Assembly: GCF_001899075.1 (NCBI RefSeq)
Contig: NZ_MKVA01000005.1
Location: 682,001-746,000, forward strand
Length of the DNA stretch: 64,000 bases
Direction of reading: 5' to 3'
Source of the DNA: Devosia sp. 67-54
GTDB lineage: Bacteria > Pseudomonadota > Alphaproteobacteria > Rhizobiales > Devosiaceae
In this document: positions 8,277 through 15,143 of the stretch, in pieces
Layout: every line of letters begins with the position of its first letter
Numbering within the stretch: position 1 is the stretch's first letter
Program-made: the position numbers and the translations under genes
The notes under the pieces: generated by a model
Databases searched by the model: none
What the model saw: the letters and a program-made list of their open reading frames with translations, nothing else
What the model was told of the DNA's origin: nothing

Positions 8277-9428
8277 TCAGTCGCCGTGCTTGAACGGGGT
8301 GTAGGCGCTGAGCTGTTCCTGTTCGCGCAGCACCGCGGCGCGTTCCTGGCGGAGGAAGCGGTCGATGGCGTCGCGCAGGCCGGGATGGCCGATCCAGTGG
8401 ACGGAGCGGGTGGTGGTGGGGGCGTAGCCGCGCGCCAGCTTGTGCTCGCCCTGGGCGCCGGCCTCGACCACCTGCAGGCCGTGGGCGATGGCGAAGTCGA
8501 TGGCCTGGTAGTAGCAGAGCTCGAAATGCAGGAACGGGATGTTCTCGGTGGCGCCCCAATAGCGGCCGTAGAGCGTGTCCCCGCCGAGCAGCGACAGCGT
8601 GCCGGCGATCGGCCGGCTGCCGTCATAGGCGAACATCAGCACCACGCGGTCGGCCATGGCGTCGCCCAGCATCGAGAAGAAGCGGCGGTTGAGGTAGGGC
8701 CGGCCCCATTTGCGGCTGCCGGTGTCCTGGTAGAACTCGAAGAAGGCGTCCCACACCGCCTCGGTGAGGTCGGCGCCGGTGAGCCAGCGGATGGCGAGGC
8801 CTTCGACCGCCTCGCGCCGCTCGCGCCGGGTGACCTTGCGGTGGCGCGACGACATGGTCTCGAGATAGTCGTCGAACGAGGCGAAGCCGGCATTGTGCCA
8901 GTGGTATTGCGTGTCGGTGCGCAGCAGCCAGCCTGCGTCGGCGGCGAGCGCCGCTTCCGCCTCGGGCACGAACGTTGCGTGCACCGACGAGATGCCGCGC
9001 TGTTCGGCAAAGCCGGCGGCGGCGGTGAGCAGGGCCTGCTTCACCGCCGGATCGGCCGTGGCGGTCAGCAGCTTCGGGGCGGTGACCGGGGTGAACGGCA
9101 CGGCGCATTGCAGTTTCGGATAGTAGCGGCCGCCGGCCTGCTCGAAGGCGTTGGCCCAGCCGTGGTCGAACACGTATTCGCCCTGCGAATGCGATTTCTC
9201 GTACATCGGCAGCAGGCCGATGACGGCGTCGCCGTCGCGCAGCAGCAGGTGGCGCGGCTGCCAGCCGGTGCGGCGGGTGGCGGAGCCGGACTCCTCGGCC
9301 GCGACGAAGAAGGCGTGGTCGAGGACGGGGTTGGCATGCGGATCGGTGGCGGCCGCCAGCCCGTTCCAGACCTTCGCGTCGATCTCGGAGGCAGAGCCGG
9401 CGATCGTCGCTGTGAGGGTGTCAGGCAA
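8277..9428 (-). CDS. FemAB-like GNAT-fold protein (peptidogalycan biosynthesis/recognition family)
   Basis: 383-residue protein of the large FemAB-like acyltransferase family (Pfam PF04339 type), recognised by LRDGDAVIGLLPMYEKSHSQGEY, FDHGWANAFE..GGRYYPKLQ, and SRHRKVTRRERR followed by a second GNAT-like half (LMFAYDGSRPIAGTLSL, LYGRYWG). Members are usually cytoplasmic and widespread in Alphaproteobacteria, but their substrate is not established. It starts with TTG at 9428 and overlaps the end of the glycerophosphodiesterase by 8 bp; the start fits the family N-terminus although the ribosome site is weak. Last gene of the dinB-ridA-GDPD run. Confidence 0.82.
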   Translation of the reverse strand: MPDTLTATIAGSASEIDAKVWNGLAAATDPHANPVLDHAFFVAAEESGSATRRTGWQPRHLLLRDGDAVIGLLPMYEKSHSQGEYVFDHGWANAFEQAGGRYYPKLQCAVPFTPVTAPKLLTATADPAVKQALLTAAAGFAEQRGISSVHATFVPEAEAALAADAGWLLRTDTQYHWHNAGFASFDDYLETMSSRHRKVTRRERREAVEGLAIRWLTGADLTEAVWDAFFEFYQDTGSRKWGRPYLNRRFFSMLGDAMADRVVLMFAYDGSRPIAGTLSLLGGDTLYGRYWGATENIPFLHFELCYYQAIDFAIAHGLQVVEAGAQGEHKLARGYAPTTTRSVHWIGHPGLRDAIDRFLRQERAAVLREQEQLSAYTPFKHGD

Positions 9429-10176
9429 TTGCCGGCAGGAATCCTTCGAACACGATCTGGTCGGCGCCGCGCCGCGAGGCCGTCGCCGCCTGTTCGGATG
9501 TAATGGTCCAGGCCGTCACTTCCATCCCCCGGGCGCGAAAGAAGCGCACCGCCGGCAGATACAGCGAGACGTTGCGGCAGGAGATGAAGTCGAAGCGCGT
9601 CAGCGGCCAGTGCAGCAGGTGGCGCAGCACGAATTTCTGCCAGCCGGAGAGCCTGGGGTCCCAGTTCGGCTCGTCATAGCCGTAGGTGATGATGCCGAGC
9701 GGCGCGGCGATGCCCTCGCGCCGCATCGCCATCAGCAGGTTGGGATCGAAGGATTCGATGGTGTAGGGGCCGGTGTAGCCCTTGAGGGCGGCGGCGACGG
9801 TGGCGGCCAGCGCCCGGGTGCCGGCGGCGTCCTTCTGCTGCTTGAGCTCGATCTGGAGCTGGGTGCGGCCGCCGACCTGGTCGAGGAACTCGGTGAACAG
9901 CGGCGGCACGTCGCCGCTGCTGCTGCCCTTGAGCGTGAGAGTCTTCACCTCGGCGATAGGGCGGGCGTCGGAGCGGCCGGTGGCCTCGGTCAGGCGGTCG
10001 AACTCGTCGTCGTGAAAGATGAACGGCACGCCGTCGCTCGACAATTGCACGTCGCATTCGATGGCGTAGCCCTGCTCGAGCGCAGCGGCGAAGGCCGAGC
10101 GCGAATTCTCGATCACGCCCTTGCTGCGGTCATGCAGGCCCCGGTGCGCGATGGGGCGGGGGAACAGCGTGCTCAT
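9421..10176 (-). CDS. Glycerophosphodiester phosphodiesterase
   Basis: 251-residue GDPD-family TIM barrel without a signal peptide, hence a cytoplasmic UgpQ-like enzyme that splits glycerophosphodiesters into sn-glycerol 3-phosphate and an alcohol. Visible family motifs are AHRG (10-13), the EN pair in GVIENSRSAF, ECDVQLSSDG with the metal-binding acids, and FHDDEFDRLT with the catalytic His. The ATG start overlaps the stop of ridA (ATGA), indicating translational coupling. Confidence 0.9.
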   Translation of the reverse strand: MSTLFPRPIAHRGLHDRSKGVIENSRSAFAAALEQGYAIECDVQLSSDGVPFIFHDDEFDRLTEATGRSDARPIAEVKTLTLKGSSSGDVPPLFTEFLDQVGGRTQLQIELKQQKDAAGTRALAATVAAALKGYTGPYTIESFDPNLLMAMRREGIAAPLGIITYGYDEPNWDPRLSGWQKFVLRHLLHWPLTRFDFISCRNVSLYLPAVRFFRARGMEVTAWTITSEQAATASRRGADQIVFEGFLPAIA

Positions 10177-10637
10177 GCGACCTCGACGATCGCCTCGATC
10201 TCGACCGCCGCGCCGCGCGGCAGGCTCGGGACGCCGATGGCGGAGCGGGCATGCCTGCCCTTGTCGCCCAGCACCCCGATGATCAGGTTGGAGCCGCCAT
10301 TGGCGACCAGATGCTGCTCGTGGAAATCCGGCGCCGAGGCGACGAAGATGGTGAGCTTGACCATCTGCACCACGTCTTCCAGCCGCACATTGGCGGTGTG
10401 CACGATCTGCGCCAGCACGTTGACGGCGCAGAGTTCGGCGGCGTTGCCGCCCTGCACCACGTTCATGGTGTCGCCGAGCAGGCCCTCCATCACCACCTCG
10501 TTGGCGTCGATCGAGATCTGGCCGGAGATGTAGAGGAGGTTGCCGACCCGCCGGACGGGCACGTAGCTCGCAACCGGCGCCTTGGGTTGCGGCAGTTCGT
10601 AGCCGTATTGCCTCAGTTTCTCGAGCGGGGTGGTCAT
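10173..10637 (-). CDS. RidA family protein
   Basis: 154-residue member of the YjgF/YER057c/UK114 superfamily, longer than the 128-residue RidA archetype. The frame contains LLYISGQIS, GGNAAELCAVNVLAQI, and GVPSLPRGAAVEIEAI. In the enamine/imine deaminase archetype the key Arg lies in an R(S/P)-V motif; here the matching region reads ARSAIGVPSLPRGA, so deaminase activity is not certain and this may be one of the Rid1-7 subgroups. Its ATG start overlaps the dinB stop by four bases. Confidence 0.85.
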   Translation of the reverse strand: MTTPLEKLRQYGYELPQPKAPVASYVPVRRVGNLLYISGQISIDANEVVMEGLLGDTMNVVQGGNAAELCAVNVLAQIVHTANVRLEDVVQMVKLTIFVASAPDFHEQHLVANGGSNLIIGVLGDKGRHARSAIGVPSLPRGAAVEIEAIVEVA

Positions 10638-11947
10638 CTGCTTTTGCCTTCTTCGATCTTGTCTTCGTTTGCCCTGGGCTTGCGCCGGTCGTAGAGCTTG
10701 CCGCGGATCACCGCATCGTTGCCGAAGCGAGTCCGTACGAGGTCCATAGCACGTTCCGCCGCGGCTTTGCGCGCCACGCCCGGTTCGACCAGGTCGGTTG
10801 GATCGCGCCCGTCCGCCTCGCCGAGGCCGGAAAGGCCGATGCCGATGAGACGGAAGGCGGTGCCGTCGACCTCCCGGGCCAGGAGCTGCAGGCCGGTTTC
10901 GTAAAGCACGCTGGCAAGTTGCGTCGAAATCATCAGGTGCCGGGCGCGCGTGCGCAAGCGAAATCCGGCGGATTTGAGCTTCAGCGTGACGGTGTCGCCG
11001 ACGAGGTTCCTGGCCTTCACCCGCTCCGACAGGCGCTCGGACAGCGCCAGCAGCTCGGTCGACAGCCCGTCGAAGTCGCTGAGATCGGTGTTGAAGGTGG
11101 TTTCGGCGGAGATGGTCTTTGCCTCGCCGTCGATGCTGACGGCGCGGCTGTCCTCGCCGCGCGACAGGCGGGCGAGGCGGGCGCCGGTCTCGCCGTAGCG
11201 CCGCATCAGGTCCTCGGGCGGTGTCTGCTGCAACTGGCCGATGGTGTCGAAGCCGTCGCGGCGCAACGTCTCGGCGAATACCTTGCCGACGCCGTAGATC
11301 AGGTCGACCGGCTGGCCGACGAGGAAGCCCAACGTTTCGGCGCGGCCGATGACGGCGAAGCCGCGCGGCTTGTCGAGGTCGGAGGCGGTCTTGGCCAGGA
11401 ATTTGTTGTGGCTGAGCCCGATCGAGAGGGTGATGCCGAGCGTCGATTCGACGTCGCGCGCCAGCTTCGCCAGCACCTCGGCGGGCGAGGCGCGGTGCAG
11501 GGCCGCAGTGCCGGAGAGGTCGAGGAACGCCTCGTCGATGGAGAGCGGCTCGACCAGCGGCGTGAGCTTGTCCATCAGCGCCCGGATCTGCCGGCTGACG
11601 CCGACATATTTGGCCATGTTCGGGCGGATCACCACCGCGTCGGGGCACAGCTTCAGCGCCGTGAACATCGGCATGGCCGAGCGCACGCCGGACTGGCGGG
11701 CGATGTAGCAGCAGGTGGAGACGACACCACGGGTGCCGCCGCCGACGATCAGCGGCTTGTCGCCGAGGCTCGGATCGTCGCGCTTTTCGATCGAGGCGTA
11801 GAAGGCGTCGCAGTCGACATGGGCGATGCTGAGCGCGGTCAGCTCGGCATGGGCGACGAGGCGCGGCGAGCCGCATTGCGGGCAGCGCGCGGGGGGCGTG
11901 TCGCGCTCCCCGATCCATCCGCAATTCCGGCACAGCGCCTGCAGCAT
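10634..11947 (-). CDS. dinB: DNA polymerase IV (Y family) with N-terminal zinc ribbon
   Basis: Translesion polymerase, 437 residues. The palm motifs are intact: HVDCDAFYASIEKRD carries the first catalytic Asp and SIDEAFLDLSG the second acidic pair; GIGLSHNKFLAKTASDLDKP and the HhH thumb (YGVGKVFAETLRRDG) follow, then the little-finger domain. The first 40 residues are an extension with Cys6, Cys9, Cys22 and Cys25 (CxxC-x12-CxxC), a zinc-ribbon arrangement absent from E. coli DinB. No LexA box is visible just upstream; the gene lies 8 bp behind the DUF3572 gene and leads the ridA-GDPD run. Confidence 0.93.
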   Translation of the reverse strand: MLQALCRNCGWIGERDTPPARCPQCGSPRLVAHAELTALSIAHVDCDAFYASIEKRDDPSLGDKPLIVGGGTRGVVSTCCYIARQSGVRSAMPMFTALKLCPDAVVIRPNMAKYVGVSRQIRALMDKLTPLVEPLSIDEAFLDLSGTAALHRASPAEVLAKLARDVESTLGITLSIGLSHNKFLAKTASDLDKPRGFAVIGRAETLGFLVGQPVDLIYGVGKVFAETLRRDGFDTIGQLQQTPPEDLMRRYGETGARLARLSRGEDSRAVSIDGEAKTISAETTFNTDLSDFDGLSTELLALSERLSERVKARNLVGDTVTLKLKSAGFRLRTRARHLMISTQLASVLYETGLQLLAREVDGTAFRLIGIGLSGLGEADGRDPTDLVEPGVARKAAAERAMDLVRTRFGNDAVIRGKLYDRRKPRANEDKIEEGKSR

Positions 11948-11955
11948 CGCCCGAC

Positions 11956-12234
11956 TCAGTGCTCGGCCGCGTGCAGCTTGCCCCAGACGCGCATGATCGC
12001 CTCGGGCGAAAGTCGTGCGTCGGCGGCGATGGCGAGCAGCAGCGGCTCGTTGGCGACGACGTAGTCGATGAGGCCGCGGGCGAAGCCGTCGGTGCCGACC
12101 AGCTTGCGCAGCTGATCCGGCGTCAATCCGGATTGCATCATGAATTCAGCAAGTTGCTCGGGATCGCGAGCGAGGTGCTGCAGGCAGAGATCGGCGAGCT
12201 CGCGGGCGGTCGGAAGGGAGGCTTTGAGCGGCAA
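11956..12234 (-). CDS. DUF3572 family protein
   Basis: 92-residue acidic helical protein of the DUF3572 family, common in Hyphomicrobiales immediately divergent from divK. Visible features: [34 protein letters not shown] and an ending [10 protein letters not shown]. It has no signal peptide, membrane segment or known catalytic motif. Only 8 bp separate it from dinB, so they are likely co-transcribed. Function unknown. Confidence 0.8.
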   Translation of the reverse strand: MPLKASLPTARELADLCLQHLARDPEQLAEFMMQSGLTPDQLRKLVGTDGFARGLIDYVVANEPLLLAIAADARLSPEAIMRVWGKLHAAEH

Positions 12235-12326
12235 AGGCGGCGGTCCGTTACGGGTTTCGTAAGCCGGTTGATGTTACCCGAGCCATGGGGCAGAACACAG
12301 TGCCCTTGCGCCTGAAGGCCCATTCC

Positions 12327-12701
12327 ATGCCCAAGACCGTGATGATCGTCGAAGACAACGAGCTCAACATGAAGCTCTTCAACGATCTGCTGGAATCGCG
12401 CGGCTATTCGATCATCCAGACGCGCAACGGCATGGAGGCGATCGGGCTGGCCCGGGCGCACCACCCCGATCTGATCCTGATGGACATCCAGCTGCCGGAA
12501 GTGTCGGGGCTGGTGGTGACCAAATGGCTCAAGGAAGACGACGATCTGCAGTCGATCCCGGTGATCGCCGTCACGGCCTTCGCCATGAAGGGCGACGAGG
12601 AGCGGATCCTGCAGGGCGGCTGCGAGGGCTACATCTCCAAACCCATTTCGGTGCCTCACTTTTTGGAAACGATTGCGCGCTACATTGGCCCGGCCAATTA
12701 G
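12327..12701 (+). CDS. divK: Polar-differentiation response regulator DivK
   Basis: 124-residue single-domain receiver that relays PleC/DivJ signals to DivL-CckA-CtrA in alphaproteobacterial cell-cycle control. The start [22 protein letters not shown], the phospho-acceptor region [16 protein letters not shown], the switch [13 protein letters not shown] and the C-terminal Lys in GYISKPISV match DivK closely. The ATG at 12327 has GAAGG nine bases upstream; an earlier in-frame ATG at 12285 would add 14 non-family residues. A TTACG-N5-CGTAA dyad at 12248-12262 lies in the intergenic region shared with DUF3572. pleD follows 53 bp downstream. Confidence 0.95.
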   Translation: MPKTVMIVEDNELNMKLFNDLLESRGYSIIQTRNGMEAIGLARAHHPDLILMDIQLPEVSGLVVTKWLKEDDDLQSIPVIAVTAFAMKGDEERILQGGCEGYISKPISVPHFLETIARYIGPAN

Positions 12702-12754
12702 GTCCTTCGGGCCTCACTCCTGGTTTGTCATTTGCGTCGAGGGGCGGCCGGTCT

Positions 12755-14125
12755 TTGACAGCGCGCGTGCTGATCGTTGACGATATTCCCACCAATGTGC
12801 GCCTGCTCGAAGCGCGCCTGACGGCGGAATATTTCGAGGTCAAGACCGCGGCGTCTGGCCGCGAGGCGCTGGTAATCGCCGCGGCGGGCCAGACCGACAT
12901 CGTGCTGCTCGACGTGATGATGCCGGAGATGGACGGCTTCGAAGTGTGCGCGCGGCTCAAGGCCGACCCCGCGATGGCGCACATCCCGGTGGTGATGATC
13001 ACCGCGCTGGACCAGCCGTCGGACCGGGTGAAGGGGCTGCAGGCGGGCGCCGACGACTTCCTCACCAAGCCGGTCGACGACGTGCAGTTGATGGCGCGCG
13101 TGCGCAGCCTGGTGCGCCTCAAGGCGCTCACCGACGAATTGCGCGCCCGGGCGCAGACCGGCGAGGAGATCGCCATCGAAGACGCGATGCGCGCCATGGA
13201 CGCGGCCAACGCGCAGGGTGGCAAGGTGCTGCTGGTCGATACCGATCCGCGCAGCGCCGAGCGCATCCGCGGCTATCTGGTGCCGACCAACCAGGTCGAC
13301 CTGCTCGCCACGCCCGCCGACGCCGCGTTGCAGGTCGCGACGGGAGGCTACGACATCGCCATCGTCAGCATGGCGCTCGGCGGCTTCGACCCGCTGCGCG
13401 TCTGCTCGCAGATGCGCACGCTGGAGCAGACCCGCACGCTGCCGATCCTGCTGGTCGCCGAGGAGGCGGACCGCGCCCGCGTGGTGCGCGGCCTCGACCT
13501 CGGGGTCAACGATTTCATCATGCGGCCGGTGGAGCGCAACGAGCTGGCGGCGCGGGTGCGTACGCAGGTGCGGCGCAACCGCTATGCCGCCGAGCTGCGC
13601 CAGACGGTCACCAACACGCTGGCGCTGGCGGTGACCGACGAGCTCACCGGGCTCTACAACCGGCGCTATTTCGACCGGCACCTGGCGCTGATGCTCGACA
13701 AGGCGCGCGAGCAGGAACGCGACATGGCGGTGATGCTGATCGACATGGATTTCTTCAAGTCGGTCAACGACACGCACGGCCACGATATCGGCGACGCGGT
13801 GCTCAAGGAGTTCGCGCAGCGGCTGAAGCGCAACATCCGCGGCGTCGATCTCGCCTGCCGCTTCGGCGGCGAGGAGTTCGTGGTGCTGATGCCCGACACC
13901 GATTACCGGCAGGCGCAGGGCGTGGCCGAGCGCGTGCGCATGGCGGTGGCCGAGCGGGGCTTCGAGACCTCGGCCATGCGGCCGCTGAGCGTCACCTGCT
14001 CGGTGGGCGTGGCGCTCAACGAGCACGAGCTCGACACGCCCGAAATGCTCCTCAAGCGCGCCGATGTGGCGCTCTATCGCGCCAAGCGCGAGGGCCGGAA
14101 CCGCGTGGTGTTCGACGCCGCCTGA
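12755..14125 (+). CDS. pleD: Diguanylate cyclase response regulator PleD
   Basis: 456-residue REC-REC-GGDEF protein that makes c-di-GMP at the developing pole. The first receiver has the phospho-acceptor Asp53 (IVLLDVMMPEMDG) and K in FLTKPVDD; the second (about residues 150-270) lacks an acceptor Asp in the equivalent VSMALGGFD segment and is the dimer adaptor, as in Caulobacter PleD. The GGDEF domain has an active-site GGEEF at 371-375 and an allosteric I-site RGVD at 362-365, so product inhibition is expected. Start is TTG at 12755 with an AGGGG element upstream; no ATG gives a family-like N-terminus. Confidence 0.94.
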   Translation: MTARVLIVDDIPTNVRLLEARLTAEYFEVKTAASGREALVIAAAGQTDIVLLDVMMPEMDGFEVCARLKADPAMAHIPVVMITALDQPSDRVKGLQAGADDFLTKPVDDVQLMARVRSLVRLKALTDELRARAQTGEEIAIEDAMRAMDAANAQGGKVLLVDTDPRSAERIRGYLVPTNQVDLLATPADAALQVATGGYDIAIVSMALGGFDPLRVCSQMRTLEQTRTLPILLVAEEADRARVVRGLDLGVNDFIMRPVERNELAARVRTQVRRNRYAAELRQTVTNTLALAVTDELTGLYNRRYFDRHLALMLDKAREQERDMAVMLIDMDFFKSVNDTHGHDIGDAVLKEFAQRLKRNIRGVDLACRFGGEEFVVLMPDTDYRQAQGVAERVRMAVAERGFETSAMRPLSVTCSVGVALNEHELDTPEMLLKRADVALYRAKREGRNRVVFDAA

Positions 14126-14200
14126 GCCGGGCGTCCTGCCGCATTTGACACAAATGCGCGGCAGGTAAGGTTACTGTTTCACTAATCCCGACATGTTTGG

Positions 14201-14228
14201 TTGAGTTTGTAACGGCCTCCGCTAGGGT
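14201..14228 (+). promoter_or_regulatory. Promoter of the pleD-rpmG intergenic sRNA
   Basis: TTGAGT (14201-14206), 16-bp spacer, TAGGGT (14223-14228), a fair sigma-70 promoter about 75 bp behind the pleD stop. Transcription would start near 14235, at the beginning of a run of stable hairpins. A second TTGACA at 14145-14150 has no good -10 partner. Confidence 0.5.
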
Positions 14229-14234
14229 GCCGCC

Positions 14235-14427
14235 AACGAGATGAGACACGAACCTCATCCCACAAATCCCTACGGTTCACCTCAGGTCCGCCGCAACTCC
14301 TGAGTTCCGTAGGGCGGCCGATCCGGAGCTGCTGTGAGGCCTCTTCGGCACCCACTCCGGATCGGCCACTAATTCCTCCCATGCACCCAAACGAAAACCC
14401 CGCGTCTCGGACGCGGGGTTCTTTTTC
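14235..14427 (+). ncRNA. Structured small RNA candidate in the EcpR1 position
   Basis: Between pleD and rpmG are four successive helices: GATGAG/CTCATC (14240-14245/14254-14259); CCCTACGG/CCGTAGGG (14268-14275/14307-14314) enclosing CTCAGG/CCTGAG; a 13-bp GGCCGATCCGGAG/CTCCGGATCGGCC; and an 11-bp terminator stem with a T-run. The linker before the terminator contains CCTCCC, an anti-Shine-Dalgarno-like stretch common in trans-acting sRNAs. In Sinorhizobium meliloti the stress-induced sRNA EcpR1, which represses dnaA and gcrA, is, as I recall, encoded between pleD and rpmG; the same place and modular fold support homology. A 20-codon frame from 14241 (MRHEPHPTNP...) is probably incidental to the first hairpins but a leader peptide cannot be excluded. 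Confidence 0.6.
14396..14425. terminator. Bidirectional intrinsic terminator between sRNA and rpmG
   Basis: AACCCCGCGTC (14396-14406), TCG loop, GACGCGGGGTT (14410-14420), with CTTTTTC on the plus side and TTTTCG on the minus side. It can end both the plus-strand sRNA and the minus-strand rpmG transcript. Confidence 0.88.
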
Positions 14428-14449
14428 ATGCTGCCGATGGGGGGCAGAT

Positions 14450-14617
14450 TTACTTGATCTTGGCTTCCTTGAACTCGACGTGCTTGCGCACGACCGGGTC
14501 GTACTTCTTGAAGCTCAGCTTTTCGGTCTGGGTGCGCGAGTTCTTCTCGGTCACGTAGTAAAAGCCGGTGTCGGCGGTGGACACGAGCTTGATCTTGATG
14601 GAGGCGGCTTTGGCCAT
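14450..14617 (-). CDS. rpmG: 50S ribosomal protein L33
   Basis: 55-residue ribosomal protein, beginning [20 protein letters not shown] and ending with VEFKEAKIK. It is the zinc-free type: no CxxC pairs are present. An AAGGA element lies seven bases before the ATG. Transcribed on its own, about 100 bp downstream of the DUF983 gene and ended by the shared terminator at 14396-14425. Confidence 0.95.
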   Translation of the reverse strand: MAKAASIKIKLVSTADTGFYYVTEKNSRTQTEKLSFKKYDPVVRKHVEFKEAKIK

Positions 14618-14718
14618 GACGGAATCCTTGGGGAAGAGCGGGCCAAAGCCCTGAAATTTGCGCGCAAACTACGGATTTGAGGCCGATTGTCAAGCGCGGC
14701 CGGGCGGCCGGCGGCGGC

Positions 14719-15141
14719 TCAGGGATAGGTGGGGAGCGCCGGGTCGGGCTGGCGCTGCGCCGGATCGAAGCCGTGCATGCGGTTGGCCCATTGCAGGCCG
14801 ACGATCGCTCCCTTGATCGAGGGCAGCAGGAGCAGCGGCAGGATTATCGCCGCGGGCACCATGGTGACGAGGTACACCCAGGGCTCGACCGTCCAGTGCA
14901 GCTCGAGCTCGAGCATCAGCCCGACGATCAGGTGGCCCACGATCAGGATGGCGATGTAGGGCGGCATGTCGTCGGCGCGGTGGTGGAACAGCTCCTCGCC
15001 GCACACGTCGCAATGGTCGGCGACCTTGAGATAGGCGCGGAACAGATGGCCCTTGCCGCAATGCGGGCAGCGCAGGCGCATGCCGTTCATGATGGCCTGG
15101 CCGACGTTGCGATGCTCGGGATCGGTGATGGTGACGGGCAT
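14719..15141 (-). CDS. DUF983 family membrane protein with zinc ribbon
   Basis: 140-residue protein. The N-terminal part has two CxxC pairs, CPHCGKGHLF and CDVCGEELFHH, a zinc ribbon. Two hydrophobic segments follow (IAILIVGHLIVGLML and VTMVPAAIILPLLLLPSIKG). This is the DUF983 family, common in Alphaproteobacteria and often near rnr. An AGAGGT element precedes the ATG, which starts two bases after the rnr TAG, so the two are co-transcribed. Function unknown. Confidence 0.85.
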   Translation of the reverse strand: MPVTITDPEHRNVGQAIMNGMRLRCPHCGKGHLFRAYLKVADHCDVCGEELFHHRADDMPPYIAILIVGHLIVGLMLELELHWTVEPWVYLVTMVPAAIILPLLLLPSIKGAIVGLQWANRMHGFDPAQRQPDPALPTYP

Positions 15142-15143
15142 TG

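Noticed and set aside
14241-14303. 20-codon frame in the pleD-rpmG gap as a leader peptide
   Set aside because: It lies in the first helices of the sRNA candidate, has no Shine-Dalgarno and no regulated gene follows on the plus strand; kept only as a remark.
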